From JANQMX01 sp965247175 (GTDB lineage Bacteria > Pseudomonadota > Alphaproteobacteria > Kiloniellales > DSM-21159), in assembly GCA_965247175.1 (NCBI GenBank), contig OZ252006.1, positions 1,178,001-1,242,000 on the forward strand: a stretch of DNA of 64,000 bases, read 5' to 3'. Below are positions 1 to 7,385 of the stretch, piece by piece (within the stretch, counting starts at the first letter, position 1; each line of letters starts with the position of its first letter). The notes under the pieces are model-generated. The model saw only the letters and a program-made list of their open reading frames with translations. It was not told the origin of the DNA and did not search any database. A program made the position numbers and the translations under genes.

Positions 1-2
1 CT

Positions 3-98
3 AACCTGGCCTTCGGCGGCGAAGGAGGGAGAGACCTCTTCATCACGGTCTCTGACGTCGGTGCCATAGCCAAGGTCCGCCTGCCGGCGCTATCCTAG
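3..98 (+). CDS. SMP-30/gluconolactonase-like protein, C-terminal fragment
   Basis: Only the last 31 codons are inside the window; the gene enters from the left edge and stops at TAG 96-98. The visible peptide begins with an AFGG-type motif and continues with LFITVSD, which matches the closing blade of the SMP-30/gluconolactonase/LRE beta-propeller family (typically an AFGG-x-DGRTLFIT pattern near the C terminus). Members hydrolyse sugar lactones, but the substrate cannot be inferred from this tail. It would fit the catabolic flavour of the following genes. The call rests on a short motif, so a different beta-propeller remains possible. Confidence 0.6.
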   Translation, partial: NLAFGGEGGRDLFITVSDVGAIAKVRLPALS

Positions 99-273
99 TC
101 ACCTCGTGCACTAGGGCTTTCGACATCGTTGACGGCATTCAGGACAGAACACGCTGACGCCTGCGACCGTGACGTCGTTGCCGCCCGTCTTCTAGTGACA
201 ACCGACTTTCCTTCGCCCACTTGGGGCGCATACTTTTGGGACGCTCGCCAAGTGCGGATGCAGTCAGACCGAG

Positions 274-1032
274 GTGACACCCGATCCGAGCCGCCCCGTG
301 AGCGATCTTAGCGCCTTCGTCCAAATCTTGATCTATGCGTGCCTGCCCGCCGCCGGCAGCCTGATCGGTGCCATCCTGGCCGAGTTCGCAAGACCGCCGC
401 GCTGGGTGATCGGGGCCGCGCTGCACGGCGCCGCCGGCATCGCCGTCGCCCTTATCACCGTCGACCTGATGCCGCGCGTGCTCACCGGACTTTCCGTCTC
501 GGCAATGCTGCCCGCCTTTCTCGTCGGCGCGCTCGCCTCGCTGGGTCTCGCCTACGGCATCCGCAGCCTTTATCGCGGATCGCGTCACGCGGTCGGGGCC
601 TTCATGGTCTACGGCGCCATCGGCGCCGACCTCTTTGCAGACGGGCTGGTGACAGGCGCCGGATCGGCCGCCGCGCTCAGCCTAGGCCTGCTGCTTGCGG
701 CCTCCCAACTGGTTGCAAACATCCCGGGTGGCTATGCTGCAGGCGCCAATCTGCATGCGCGTGTGCCGTCTCGGCGGGTTCGGCTGCTCACGGCGGCGAT
801 GATCACTCTGCCGATCTTCGTGAGCGCCGCAGGCGGCTATTTCCTGCTGCGTGAGGCGTCTCAGCCAGTCCAATCAGGTGCGCTCGCCTTCATTATTGGC
901 CTGCTCATGCTGACGACGATCGAGGACATGGTTGCCGAGGGTGACGCGCCACGCCCACCGCGCTGGAGCTCCACGCTGGCTTTTGCCGCTGGCTTTGCCG
1001 GACTTGCCTTGTTTTCGAGCTACATGGGATGA
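274..1032 (+). CDS. ZIP-like integral membrane protein without the metal-site motif
   Basis: A 252-residue, strongly hydrophobic protein with about eight membrane segments and a GTG start (a second GTG lies at 298). Overall layout resembles ZIP metal permeases: a basic loop after TM1, a DLMPR segment where ZIPs carry a HLLPE-like element, and a DGLVTG stretch where ZIPs carry the HxxxDG motif. The hallmark TM4 motif HNxPEG reads ANIPGG, so the His and Glu ligands are absent, and no TM5 HE pair is evident. It is therefore either a ZIP-fold protein with another substrate or only a distant relative. No strong Shine-Dalgarno precedes the start. The 175 bases upstream hold nothing recognisable. 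Confidence 0.55.
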   Translation: MTPDPSRPVSDLSAFVQILIYACLPAAGSLIGAILAEFARPPRWVIGAALHGAAGIAVALITVDLMPRVLTGLSVSAMLPAFLVGALASLGLAYGIRSLYRGSRHAVGAFMVYGAIGADLFADGLVTGAGSAAALSLGLLLAASQLVANIPGGYAAGANLHARVPSRRVRLLTAAMITLPIFVSAAGGYFLLREASQPVQSGALAFIIGLLMLTTIEDMVAEGDAPRPPRWSSTLAFAAGFAGLALFSSYMG

Positions 1033-1183
1033 GCGCATCTCTCATGCCCGCGTCATGGCGCGGCGGCAGACGCGATGCGTCCTTTGAAGACTGCATCCAC
1101 ACTCCAGTCGTGACAGCAGCCCTATGCCTGGATAAGCCTCGCCGCAAAGGAACACTCGATAAGAAGAAGGGGAGGGGAAAGCC

Positions 1184-2152
1184 ATGCCAGAAACCAAACC
1201 GATCGTGGTCGTCACCCGCAAGCTGCCGGAAGCGGTCGAGGCGCGGGTGGCCCGCGATTACGAAGGCCGCTTCAATCCGACGGACAAGCTCTACAGCGCC
1301 GATGAGCTGATCGCGCTCTGCGAGGGCGCGAGCTTCATCATGCCCTGCCACACGGAGAAGCTGACGGCCGAGGTCATTGCCCGGCTGCCGGAGAGCGTGA
1401 GGGCGATCTGCAACTTCTCGGTCGGCTACGACCACGTGGATGTCGCTGCGGCCAAGGCGAGAGGCCTGATCGTCACAAACACGCCGGATGTCCTGAGCGA
1501 CGCCACGGCCGAGATCGCGATGCTGTTGATGCTCGGCGCGGCACGCCGGGCCAGCGAAGGCGAGCGCCTGGTGCGCAGCCGCGGATGGAAGGACTGGAGC
1601 CCGGCCTTCATGGTCGGCCGGCAGGTGACCGGCAAGCGGGTCGGCATCGTCGGCATGGGGCGAGTCGGCCAAGTCTTCGCCGACCGCGCCCGCGGCTTCG
1701 CCATGGAGATCCATTATCACAATCGCAGCCGACTGGCGCCGGAGAGCGAGCAGGGTGCCGTCTTCCACCCGCGGCTGGAGGACATGCTGCCCGAGGTGGA
1801 CTACTTGTCGCTCCACTGCCCGGCGACCCCGGACACCAAAGGGCTCTTGAACGCCAACCGACTCGCGCTGCTGCCCCCAGGCGCCATCGTCGTCAACACC
1901 GCGCGCGGCGCCCTGGTCGACGACGAGGCACTGATTGCCGCGCTGAAGAGCGGGCATATCGCCGCCGCGGGCCTCGATGTCTTCAACGATGAGCCCGGCG
2001 CGCCGGAGGGCTATCTCGGGCTCGATAACGTCTTCCTGCTGCCGCACATCGGCAGCGCAACGCGGGAGACGCGTGACGCCATGGGCTTTCGCGCTCTGGA
2101 CAACATCGACGCCATCGCCGCGGGCCGAGAGCCCGGCGACAGAGTGGCATAG
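1184..2152 (+). CDS. D-2-hydroxyacid dehydrogenase (glyoxylate/hydroxypyruvate reductase type)
   Basis: A cytosolic NAD(P)H-dependent enzyme that interconverts 2-keto acids and D-2-hydroxyacids. It has 322 residues, normal for the family. The Rossmann nucleotide-binding motif GMGRVG lies near residue 157, the substrate-binding NFSVGYD near 85, the conserved NTARG near 240, and the catalytic histidine in HIGSAT near 288. A very strong Shine-Dalgarno (AGAAGGGGAGGGG) precedes ATG 1184. It lies 254 bases upstream of a TRAP transporter whose binding protein resembles the 2-oxoacid (TakP-like) subgroup, so transporter and dehydrogenase may share a substrate class; this link is inference. The precise substrate (glyoxylate, hydroxypyruvate or a longer keto acid) cannot be read from sequence. 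Confidence 0.88.
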   Translation: MPETKPIVVVTRKLPEAVEARVARDYEGRFNPTDKLYSADELIALCEGASFIMPCHTEKLTAEVIARLPESVRAICNFSVGYDHVDVAAAKARGLIVTNTPDVLSDATAEIAMLLMLGAARRASEGERLVRSRGWKDWSPAFMVGRQVTGKRVGIVGMGRVGQVFADRARGFAMEIHYHNRSRLAPESEQGAVFHPRLEDMLPEVDYLSLHCPATPDTKGLLNANRLALLPPGAIVVNTARGALVDDEALIAALKSGHIAAAGLDVFNDEPGAPEGYLGLDNVFLLPHIGSATRETRDAMGFRALDNIDAIAAGREPGDRVA

Positions 2153-2406
2153 ACCTGTGGTCTGACCACTCGCCCAGAAGGACGAATGGGCAAGCCCAGC
2201 AGCACGCAATGCCGTGATACTGCCTTATCCTAAGAGCCTAACTGGGCGACGCTTGAAGGGTCCCCGGCGGAGGGCTAGGCTTTGGTTTCGTTCTTCGACT
2301 GGTTTGATTCATCAGGCGAACTTCTGTAACGATCATTCCTAATAATGTCCCGACCCGGCTTGCCGGAAGTACGGGCGGGAAGTGTCCAAAACAAAGGGAG
2401 GACCGA

Positions 2407-3546
2407 ATGACAAAAGAAAAAACCACACAAAATGCCAAACCCACGCGCCGCCGCTTTCTAAAGGGTGCAGCGGGCGTCGGTGCTGGTGCGGTGGCCGCGG
2501 TTGCCATGCCCAACGTTTCCCGTGCTCAGACCGTTACCCTGCGCATGCAGGGCGCCTGGGGCGCGGCCGACATCTTCAACGAGATGGCGGAAGAGTATGT
2601 GACCCGCGTCGAAGCCATGGCCGGCGGGCGCCTCAAGATCGAGTATCTCGTCTCAGGTGCGGTGGTGAAGGCCTTCCAGGTCCAGGACGCCGTGCACAAT
2701 GGCGTGCTCGACGGCGGCCATCAGGTGACGGCCTACTGGTACGGTAAGAACAAGGCCGCCTCGCTGTTCGGCACCGGCCCCGTGTTCGGCGCCAACGCCT
2801 CGCAGATCCTCGCCTGGATCCACAAGGGCGGCGGCAAGGAGCTCTATCAGGAGCTGGTCCAAGACATCCTTCGACTGAACCTGGTCGGCTTCTTCTGCAT
2901 GCCGATGCCGACCCAGCCGCTGGGCTGGTTCAAGGAGGAAGTCGCCAGTGTCGATGATCTCCAGGGCTTGAAGTACCGCACGGTCGGTCTGGCCACGGAC
3001 ATCATGCAAGGCATGGGCCTGCAGGTGACGCAGCTGCCCGGTGGCGAAATCGTGCCGGCGCTTGAGCGTGGCGTGATCGAGGCCTTCGAGTACAACAACC
3101 CGACGTCGGACAGCCGCTTCGGCGCGCAGGATGTCTCCAAGACCTACATGATGGGCAGCTATCACCAGGCGGCCGAGTTCTTCGAGATCATCTTCAACAA
3201 GTCGCGGTTCGACTCGCTGCCGGCCGAGCATCAGGCCATCCTCGAGTACTCCGCCGAAGCCGCCAACACGGCGAACTATGCCACGGCGATGGACAACTAC
3301 TCGCGTGATCTCCAGAAGCTGATCAAGGAGTCGGGCGTCAACGTCTACCGGACGCCGGAATCCATCATGCAGGCGCAGCTGAGCTCTTGGGACTCGACCC
3401 TTGAGAGCCTGAATGAGGATCCCTTCTTCAAGCGGGTGGTTGAATCCCAGCGCGAGTGGGCTGAGCGGGTCGCTTTCTACGACCTGATGAACAGCGCCGA
3501 TTACCGCCTGGCCTACAACCACTACTTCCCTGGTATGTTGCGGTAG
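2407..3546 (+). CDS. dctP: TRAP transporter substrate-binding protein (DctP/TakP type)
   Basis: The periplasmic solute receptor of a Na+-driven TRAP transporter, 379 residues. The N terminus carries a twin-arginine signal (RRRFLK at residues 14-19), a hydrophobic stretch and a predicted cut after SRA near residue 40, so export through Tat is expected. The mature part follows the DctP family fold, and the LPGGEIVPAL segment resembles the TakP/mannitol-chloroaromatic subgroup, several members of which bind 2-oxo acids together with a cation. AGGGAGGA lies just upstream of ATG 2407. The 254-base upstream gap should contain the promoter, but I could not identify convincing -35/-10 or sigma-54 elements. 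It is the first gene of dctP-dctQ-dctM-amidase-like-7076. Confidence 0.93.
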   Translation: MTKEKTTQNAKPTRRRFLKGAAGVGAGAVAAVAMPNVSRAQTVTLRMQGAWGAADIFNEMAEEYVTRVEAMAGGRLKIEYLVSGAVVKAFQVQDAVHNGVLDGGHQVTAYWYGKNKAASLFGTGPVFGANASQILAWIHKGGGKELYQELVQDILRLNLVGFFCMPMPTQPLGWFKEEVASVDDLQGLKYRTVGLATDIMQGMGLQVTQLPGGEIVPALERGVIEAFEYNNPTSDSRFGAQDVSKTYMMGSYHQAAEFFEIIFNKSRFDSLPAEHQAILEYSAEAANTANYATAMDNYSRDLQKLIKESGVNVYRTPESIMQAQLSSWDSTLESLNEDPFFKRVVESQREWAERVAFYDLMNSADYRLAYNHYFPGMLR

Positions 3547-3556
3547 GACGGCGGAC

Positions 3557-3630
3557 GCACCGAAAGGTGCATGGAAGCCATCGAGCAGGGGCGGCGCGTA
3601 GCTCTAGGCTTGCGCCGCCCCTCTTGGCTT
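3557..3630 (+). other. Tandem RNA hairpins between dctP and dctQ
   Basis: Two stem-loops follow the dctP stop codon. The first (3557-3570) is GCACC-GAAA-GGTGC, a five-pair stem closed by a GNRA tetraloop. The second has an 11-pair perfect stem, AGGGGCGGCGC at 3587-3597 with its complement at 3612-3622, plus an outer AAGCCA/TGGCTT pairing (3575-3580 with 3625-3630). No U-run follows, so this is not a clean terminator. Such structures after the receptor gene of transport operons usually stabilise the upstream mRNA or cause partial termination, giving more receptor than permease. Confidence 0.75.
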
Positions 3631-3664
3631 CAGGCGGTACTCTTACAGTGACGCGGCAGGTGCC

Positions 3665-4303
3665 ATGCATCAGTTTCTTCTGACGATCGACAAGCTGAAC
3701 GCTTGGATGGGCAAAGCCTTTGCCTGGTGCGTTCTGATCATGACCCTTGGGATCACTTACGAGATCCTGGTGCGGAAACTGTTTCGCGCGCCGACCACCT
3801 GGGCCTTCGACGTGTCCTACATCATGTATGGCGCGCTCTTCATGATGGCCGGGGCTTATACCCTGTCGCGCAACGGCCATGTCCGTGGCGACGTGATCTA
3901 TCGCCTGTGGAAGCCGCGGGTGCAGGCGATCATCGAGATGATCCTTTATTTCGTGCTGTTCTTCCCTGGCATGATCGCGCTGATCGCAGTCGGCTTCGAC
4001 TACGCCCATCAGTCCTGGGGCTTCCAGGGCGGCACCGGCGAGGTCAGCATCAACAGCCCGGCCGGCGTTCCGATTTCCCAGTTCAAGACAATCATTCCGA
4101 TCGCCGCGACCTTGCTGTTCCTGCAGGGCATTGCGGAGGTCATTCGATGTATCGAGTGCATCAAATACAACAAATGGCCCGAACGGCTGCACGACGTCGA
4201 GGAAATGGAGACCGTGCTGCTGCATCAGCACGAGGATGAGGAGAAGCTGAAAGAGATGCTCGGCGAGGCGCCGGATAAGCCAAAGTCGGGGACGGGCGCA
4301 TGA
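3665..4303 (+). CDS. dctQ: TRAP transporter small permease (DctQ)
   Basis: The small membrane subunit of the TRAP transporter, 212 residues, with about four membrane helices around residues 16-40, 55-75, 95-118 and 140-160. This is the usual DctQ topology; it packs against DctM. The long charged C-terminal tail (residues 175-212, rich in Glu and Lys) is somewhat extended compared with short DctQ proteins and fits the larger members of this subgroup. The stop overlaps the dctM start in ATGA at 4300-4303, indicating translational coupling. Confidence 0.92.
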   Translation: MHQFLLTIDKLNAWMGKAFAWCVLIMTLGITYEILVRKLFRAPTTWAFDVSYIMYGALFMMAGAYTLSRNGHVRGDVIYRLWKPRVQAIIEMILYFVLFFPGMIALIAVGFDYAHQSWGFQGGTGEVSINSPAGVPISQFKTIIPIAATLLFLQGIAEVIRCIECIKYNKWPERLHDVEEMETVLLHQHEDEEKLKEMLGEAPDKPKSGTGA

Positions 4304-5664
4304 CCGACCCTCAAGTCGCGGTGCTGATGCTGAGCATGTTCATCGTCGTGATCATGCTCGGCTTCCCGATCTGTTTCACCCTCATGGGGATGGGCGTGCT
4401 CTTCGGCTTCTACGCCTTCTACGACCCCTCCTACATGAGCTCAATCTTCGACCAGGCGGTCTGGGCACGGCTCTCGTTCCTGATCACATCAAAGACCTTC
4501 GAGGTGATGTCGTCAGACGTGCTGACGGCAATACCGCTGTTTCTCTTTATGGGCTACATGGTGGAACGGGCGAACATCGTCAGCCGCCTGTTCCACTCCA
4601 TTCAGGTCGCCGCCCGGGCGCTGCCCGGCTCCATGGCCGTGGCTGCGCTCGCCACCTGCGCGCTCTTCGCCACGGCGACCGGCATCATCGGCGCCGTCGT
4701 GACCCTGATGGGCCTCTTGGCGCTGCCCGTCATGTTGAAGGCGCGCTACAACACCAGCTTCGCGGCCGGCGTAATTTGCGCCGGCGGCTGCCTCGGGATC
4801 CTGATTCCGCCCTCGATCATGCTGATCGTCTATGCGGCAGCATCGGGCGTCTCCATCGTGCAGCTCTATGCCGGCGCGATCTTCCCCGGCTTCCTCTTGG
4901 CTGGCCTCTACATGATCTACGTGGTCGGCCGTGCCTGGCTCGACCCAGAGTTGGCGCCCAAGATCAAGCTCGAGGAGATCGAGAACGTCTCACGCGCCCA
5001 GGTCCTGCTCTTGGTGCTGACCTCCTTCGTGCCGCTTGCGGTGCTGATTATGGCGGTGCTCGGCGCCATTCTCTTCGGCTGGGCCTCGCCCTCCGAAGCC
5101 GCGGCCGCCGGTGCGTTCGGAGGTATCGTTCTGGCGATCGTCTATCGCTCCTTCACCTGGGACAGGCTGCGAGAGGCGGTCTATCTCACCGTGCGCACCT
5201 CGGCCATGGTCTGCTGGATGTTCGTCGGCTCCTGGCTGTTCAGCTCGGTGTTTTCCGTGCTCGGCGGCGACAAGCTGATCCAGGAATTCGTCATCGGCCT
5301 CAACCTCTCGCCGCTGGCTTTCCTGATCATCGCCCAGATCATCATCTTCCTGCTCGGCTGGCCGCTGGAGTGGAGCGAGATCATCATCATCTTCGTTCCG
5401 ATCTTCCTGCCGTTGGTGCACTTTTTCGGCATCGACCCGCTGTTCTTCGGCATCCTGGTGGCGCTCAACCTGCAGACCTCCTTCCTGACACCACCGATGG
5501 CGATGTCAGCCTTCTATCTCAAGGGGGTGGCGCCCCCGAGCGTGGAGCTGATGCAGATCTTCAAAGGCGTGATGCCCTATCTCGGCATGGTGCTGATCGC
5601 CATGGTCATCCTTTACAACTTCCCGGGAATCGCGCTGTGGCTTCCGGAGGTGGTCTACAAGTAG
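4300..5664 (+). CDS. dctM: TRAP transporter large permease (DctM)
   Basis: The large transport subunit, 454 residues with roughly 12 hydrophobic segments, characteristic of DctM of the ion-transporter superfamily. Conserved features include GFPICFTLMG near the N terminus, the glycine-rich ATATGIIGAVVTLMG re-entrant segment, GGCLGILIPPSI near residue 165 and a second GILIPPS-like hairpin in the C-terminal half (LQTSFLTPPM). It couples solute uptake to sodium entry with DctP and DctQ. It is translated from ATG 4300 overlapping dctQ, and is followed after 40 bases by the amidase homologue. Confidence 0.94.
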   Translation: MTDPQVAVLMLSMFIVVIMLGFPICFTLMGMGVLFGFYAFYDPSYMSSIFDQAVWARLSFLITSKTFEVMSSDVLTAIPLFLFMGYMVERANIVSRLFHSIQVAARALPGSMAVAALATCALFATATGIIGAVVTLMGLLALPVMLKARYNTSFAAGVICAGGCLGILIPPSIMLIVYAAASGVSIVQLYAGAIFPGFLLAGLYMIYVVGRAWLDPELAPKIKLEEIENVSRAQVLLLVLTSFVPLAVLIMAVLGAILFGWASPSEAAAAGAFGGIVLAIVYRSFTWDRLREAVYLTVRTSAMVCWMFVGSWLFSSVFSVLGGDKLIQEFVIGLNLSPLAFLIIAQIIIFLLGWPLEWSEIIIIFVPIFLPLVHFFGIDPLFFGILVALNLQTSFLTPPMAMSAFYLKGVAPPSVELMQIFKGVMPYLGMVLIAMVILYNFPGIALWLPEVVYK

Positions 5665-5704
5665 CGATGATGGACGGTTCCAGCAGAGCAAGAGGCGCCT
5701 GAGG

Positions 5705-7054
5705 ATGCAGCTGCAAGACAGCCAGCTGGAAGCCCTGCAGCAGACCTCGGCCAGCGAGAGCGTGCGCCGCATGCAGGCCGGCGAGCTGACCTCCGAAACG
5801 CTGACGGCGGCCTGTCTGGCCCGCAGCCAAGTGGTCGCCGAGGTCGTGCAGGCCTGGGACGCGCTCGACCCGGCCTATGCCTTGACGCAGGCGCGGGAGC
5901 GCGACGCCGATAAGCAGGCCGGCCGGCCGCTTGGCCGACTGCACGGCTTGCCGCTCGCGGTCGAGGCCAGCTTCGGCAGCCAGGACTACGCCGGCGGCGA
6001 CGGCCCCGCGCGCGGTGACAGCTACGCGGTGGCGGCCCTGCGCGCGGCCGGCGGCGTGCTGCTCGGCAAAGCCCGAGCCCCGCGCTTCGCGCTCGGTAGC
6101 TCTGACGTTGCACGCAATCCCTATCGGCCGGAACGCGGGACCGGCGGGGCAGGGGGCGCCGCCGCCGCCTTGGTCTCGAGCGGCGTCGTCCCGGCAGCGC
6201 TGGGGGCACGCAGCGACAGTGCCGTTGCCTTGCCCGCCTCCTTCTGCGGCGTGGTCGGCTACAAGGCCTCCCGCGGCCTGCTCCCGCGCAGCGGGACAGC
6301 CCTGGTCTCTTCTAGGCTTGGCCAGATCGGCGTCTTCGCGCGCAATGTCGAGGATGCGTCGCTCGTCGCCAGTGCGCTGGCCGGCTGGGATGCGGGCGAC
6401 GAGGACAGCCGCGTGGCGCCGGCACCCGGCTTGGCGGAGATCTGCGCGAGCGAGCCTCCGGTGACGCCGCGGCTTGCCTTCCTTCACACGCCGTCTTGGC
6501 AGAGCGCGGCCCCGGCGACCCGAGAGGCCTTCGGCGAGCTGCTCGCTGCCTTGGAACAGGACATCCAGGTCATCGAGCTGGGCGACGCCTATGCCGCTGC
6601 CCCTGAAGAGCTGAAGCGCCTGCTGGCTTGCGATCTCGCCTTTGCGCTGGAGAGCGGGGCGAGTGCACCAGGCAGTCTGGATCAGGAGCCGGCAAGACTT
6701 CTGGAAGAGGGACGGAGCTTGAGCGCACTCTCTTACCGCACTGCGCTGCGGGCCGGCAGCGACTACGCTGTCGCGCTGGAAGAGCTCTTCGAGGAGTTCG
6801 ATGCCGTCGTCACGCCGGCCGCGCCTGGCGAAGCCAATGAGACAGGCGATGAAGCGCCGACCACGGATTTTTCGGCACTCTGGTCGCTGACCGGCCTGCC
6901 GACGGTGACCCTGCCGCTGATGACGGGCGAAGAGGGTTTGCCGCTCGGCGTTCAACTGGTCGGTGCCAAACGGGACGATGCGCGCCTGCTGCGAACGGCG
7001 CGCTGGCTAACGCAGACCGTCGAGGCGGCTCTGGCCGCCGACGATGCGGACTAG
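5705..7054 (+). CDS. Amidase-signature family protein lacking the catalytic triad
   Basis: 449 residues that align along the whole amidase-signature fold: LHGLPLAV near 79, NPYRPER near 138, PASFCGVVGYK near 177, a VTPAAPGEA region near 370 and a C-terminal GLPLGVQLVG near 415. In active amidases the Ser-cisSer-Lys triad sits in the LPVAVKD, GGSSGGS and DTGGSIR motifs. Here the Lys position is Glu87 (LAVEAS), the serine-rich motif reads GGAGGAAAA (148-155), and the nucleophile position is Ala173 in SDSAVALPA. All three are lost while flanking structure is kept, suggesting a pseudoenzyme with a binding or regulatory role rather than decay. It is co-directional with the TRAP genes, 40 bases after dctM. 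Family assignment is firm; lack of activity is inferred from the residues. Confidence 0.85.
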   Translation: MQLQDSQLEALQQTSASESVRRMQAGELTSETLTAACLARSQVVAEVVQAWDALDPAYALTQARERDADKQAGRPLGRLHGLPLAVEASFGSQDYAGGDGPARGDSYAVAALRAAGGVLLGKARAPRFALGSSDVARNPYRPERGTGGAGGAAAALVSSGVVPAALGARSDSAVALPASFCGVVGYKASRGLLPRSGTALVSSRLGQIGVFARNVEDASLVASALAGWDAGDEDSRVAPAPGLAEICASEPPVTPRLAFLHTPSWQSAAPATREAFGELLAALEQDIQVIELGDAYAAAPEELKRLLACDLAFALESGASAPGSLDQEPARLLEEGRSLSALSYRTALRAGSDYAVALEELFEEFDAVVTPAAPGEANETGDEAPTTDFSALWSLTGLPTVTLPLMTGEEGLPLGVQLVGAKRDDARLLRTARWLTQTVEAALAADDAD

Positions 7055-7075
7055 CGAACGGAAGGAAAGCTGGAC

Positions 7076-7351
7076 ATGCAGGACGCAATCGACCTGGTGA
7101 GGGGCAACATCGAGATCTTTCTCGTCTGTTGCTTGCTGGTGGTCTTTGTCTTGTCCCGCCTGCCGCGCCTGGTGGACCCCGTTTTCGCCCTGCTGGCGAT
7201 CGCGCTGTTCACCGCTTTCGTCGGCTTCATGGTGATGCGCCTGGGCGAGCTCGACCTGACCATCGTGGCCGTCGCCGTCATCATCATGGTCGTGATCGAC
7301 TTCTACACCACCGTGCGCGACGGTGCAGCCAACGGCAACGGAGAGCAGTGA
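7076..7351 (+). CDS. Small hypothetical membrane protein (three TM)
   Basis: 91 residues with three predicted membrane helices (about 12-29, 36-55 and 60-79) and a polar C-terminal tail. I do not recognise the family. It begins 21 bases after the amidase-like stop, with a GAAGGAAAG Shine-Dalgarno seven bases before ATG 7076, so it is probably the last gene of the TRAP operon. It ends facing the histidine-kinase gene. It might assist the transporter or be an unrelated passenger. Confidence 0.7.
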   Translation: MQDAIDLVRGNIEIFLVCCLLVVFVLSRLPRLVDPVFALLAIALFTAFVGFMVMRLGELDLTIVAVAVIIMVVIDFYTTVRDGAANGNGEQ

Positions 7352-7385
7352 TCCTGGGAATCCGGCCTAAGCCGGTGAGGGAACG

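Noticed and set aside
7362..7375. CCGGC-CTAA-GCCGG hairpin between the small membrane gene and the histidine kinase
   Set aside because: Only five pairs, no T-run; such a short GC palindrome is expected by chance in GC-rich DNA.
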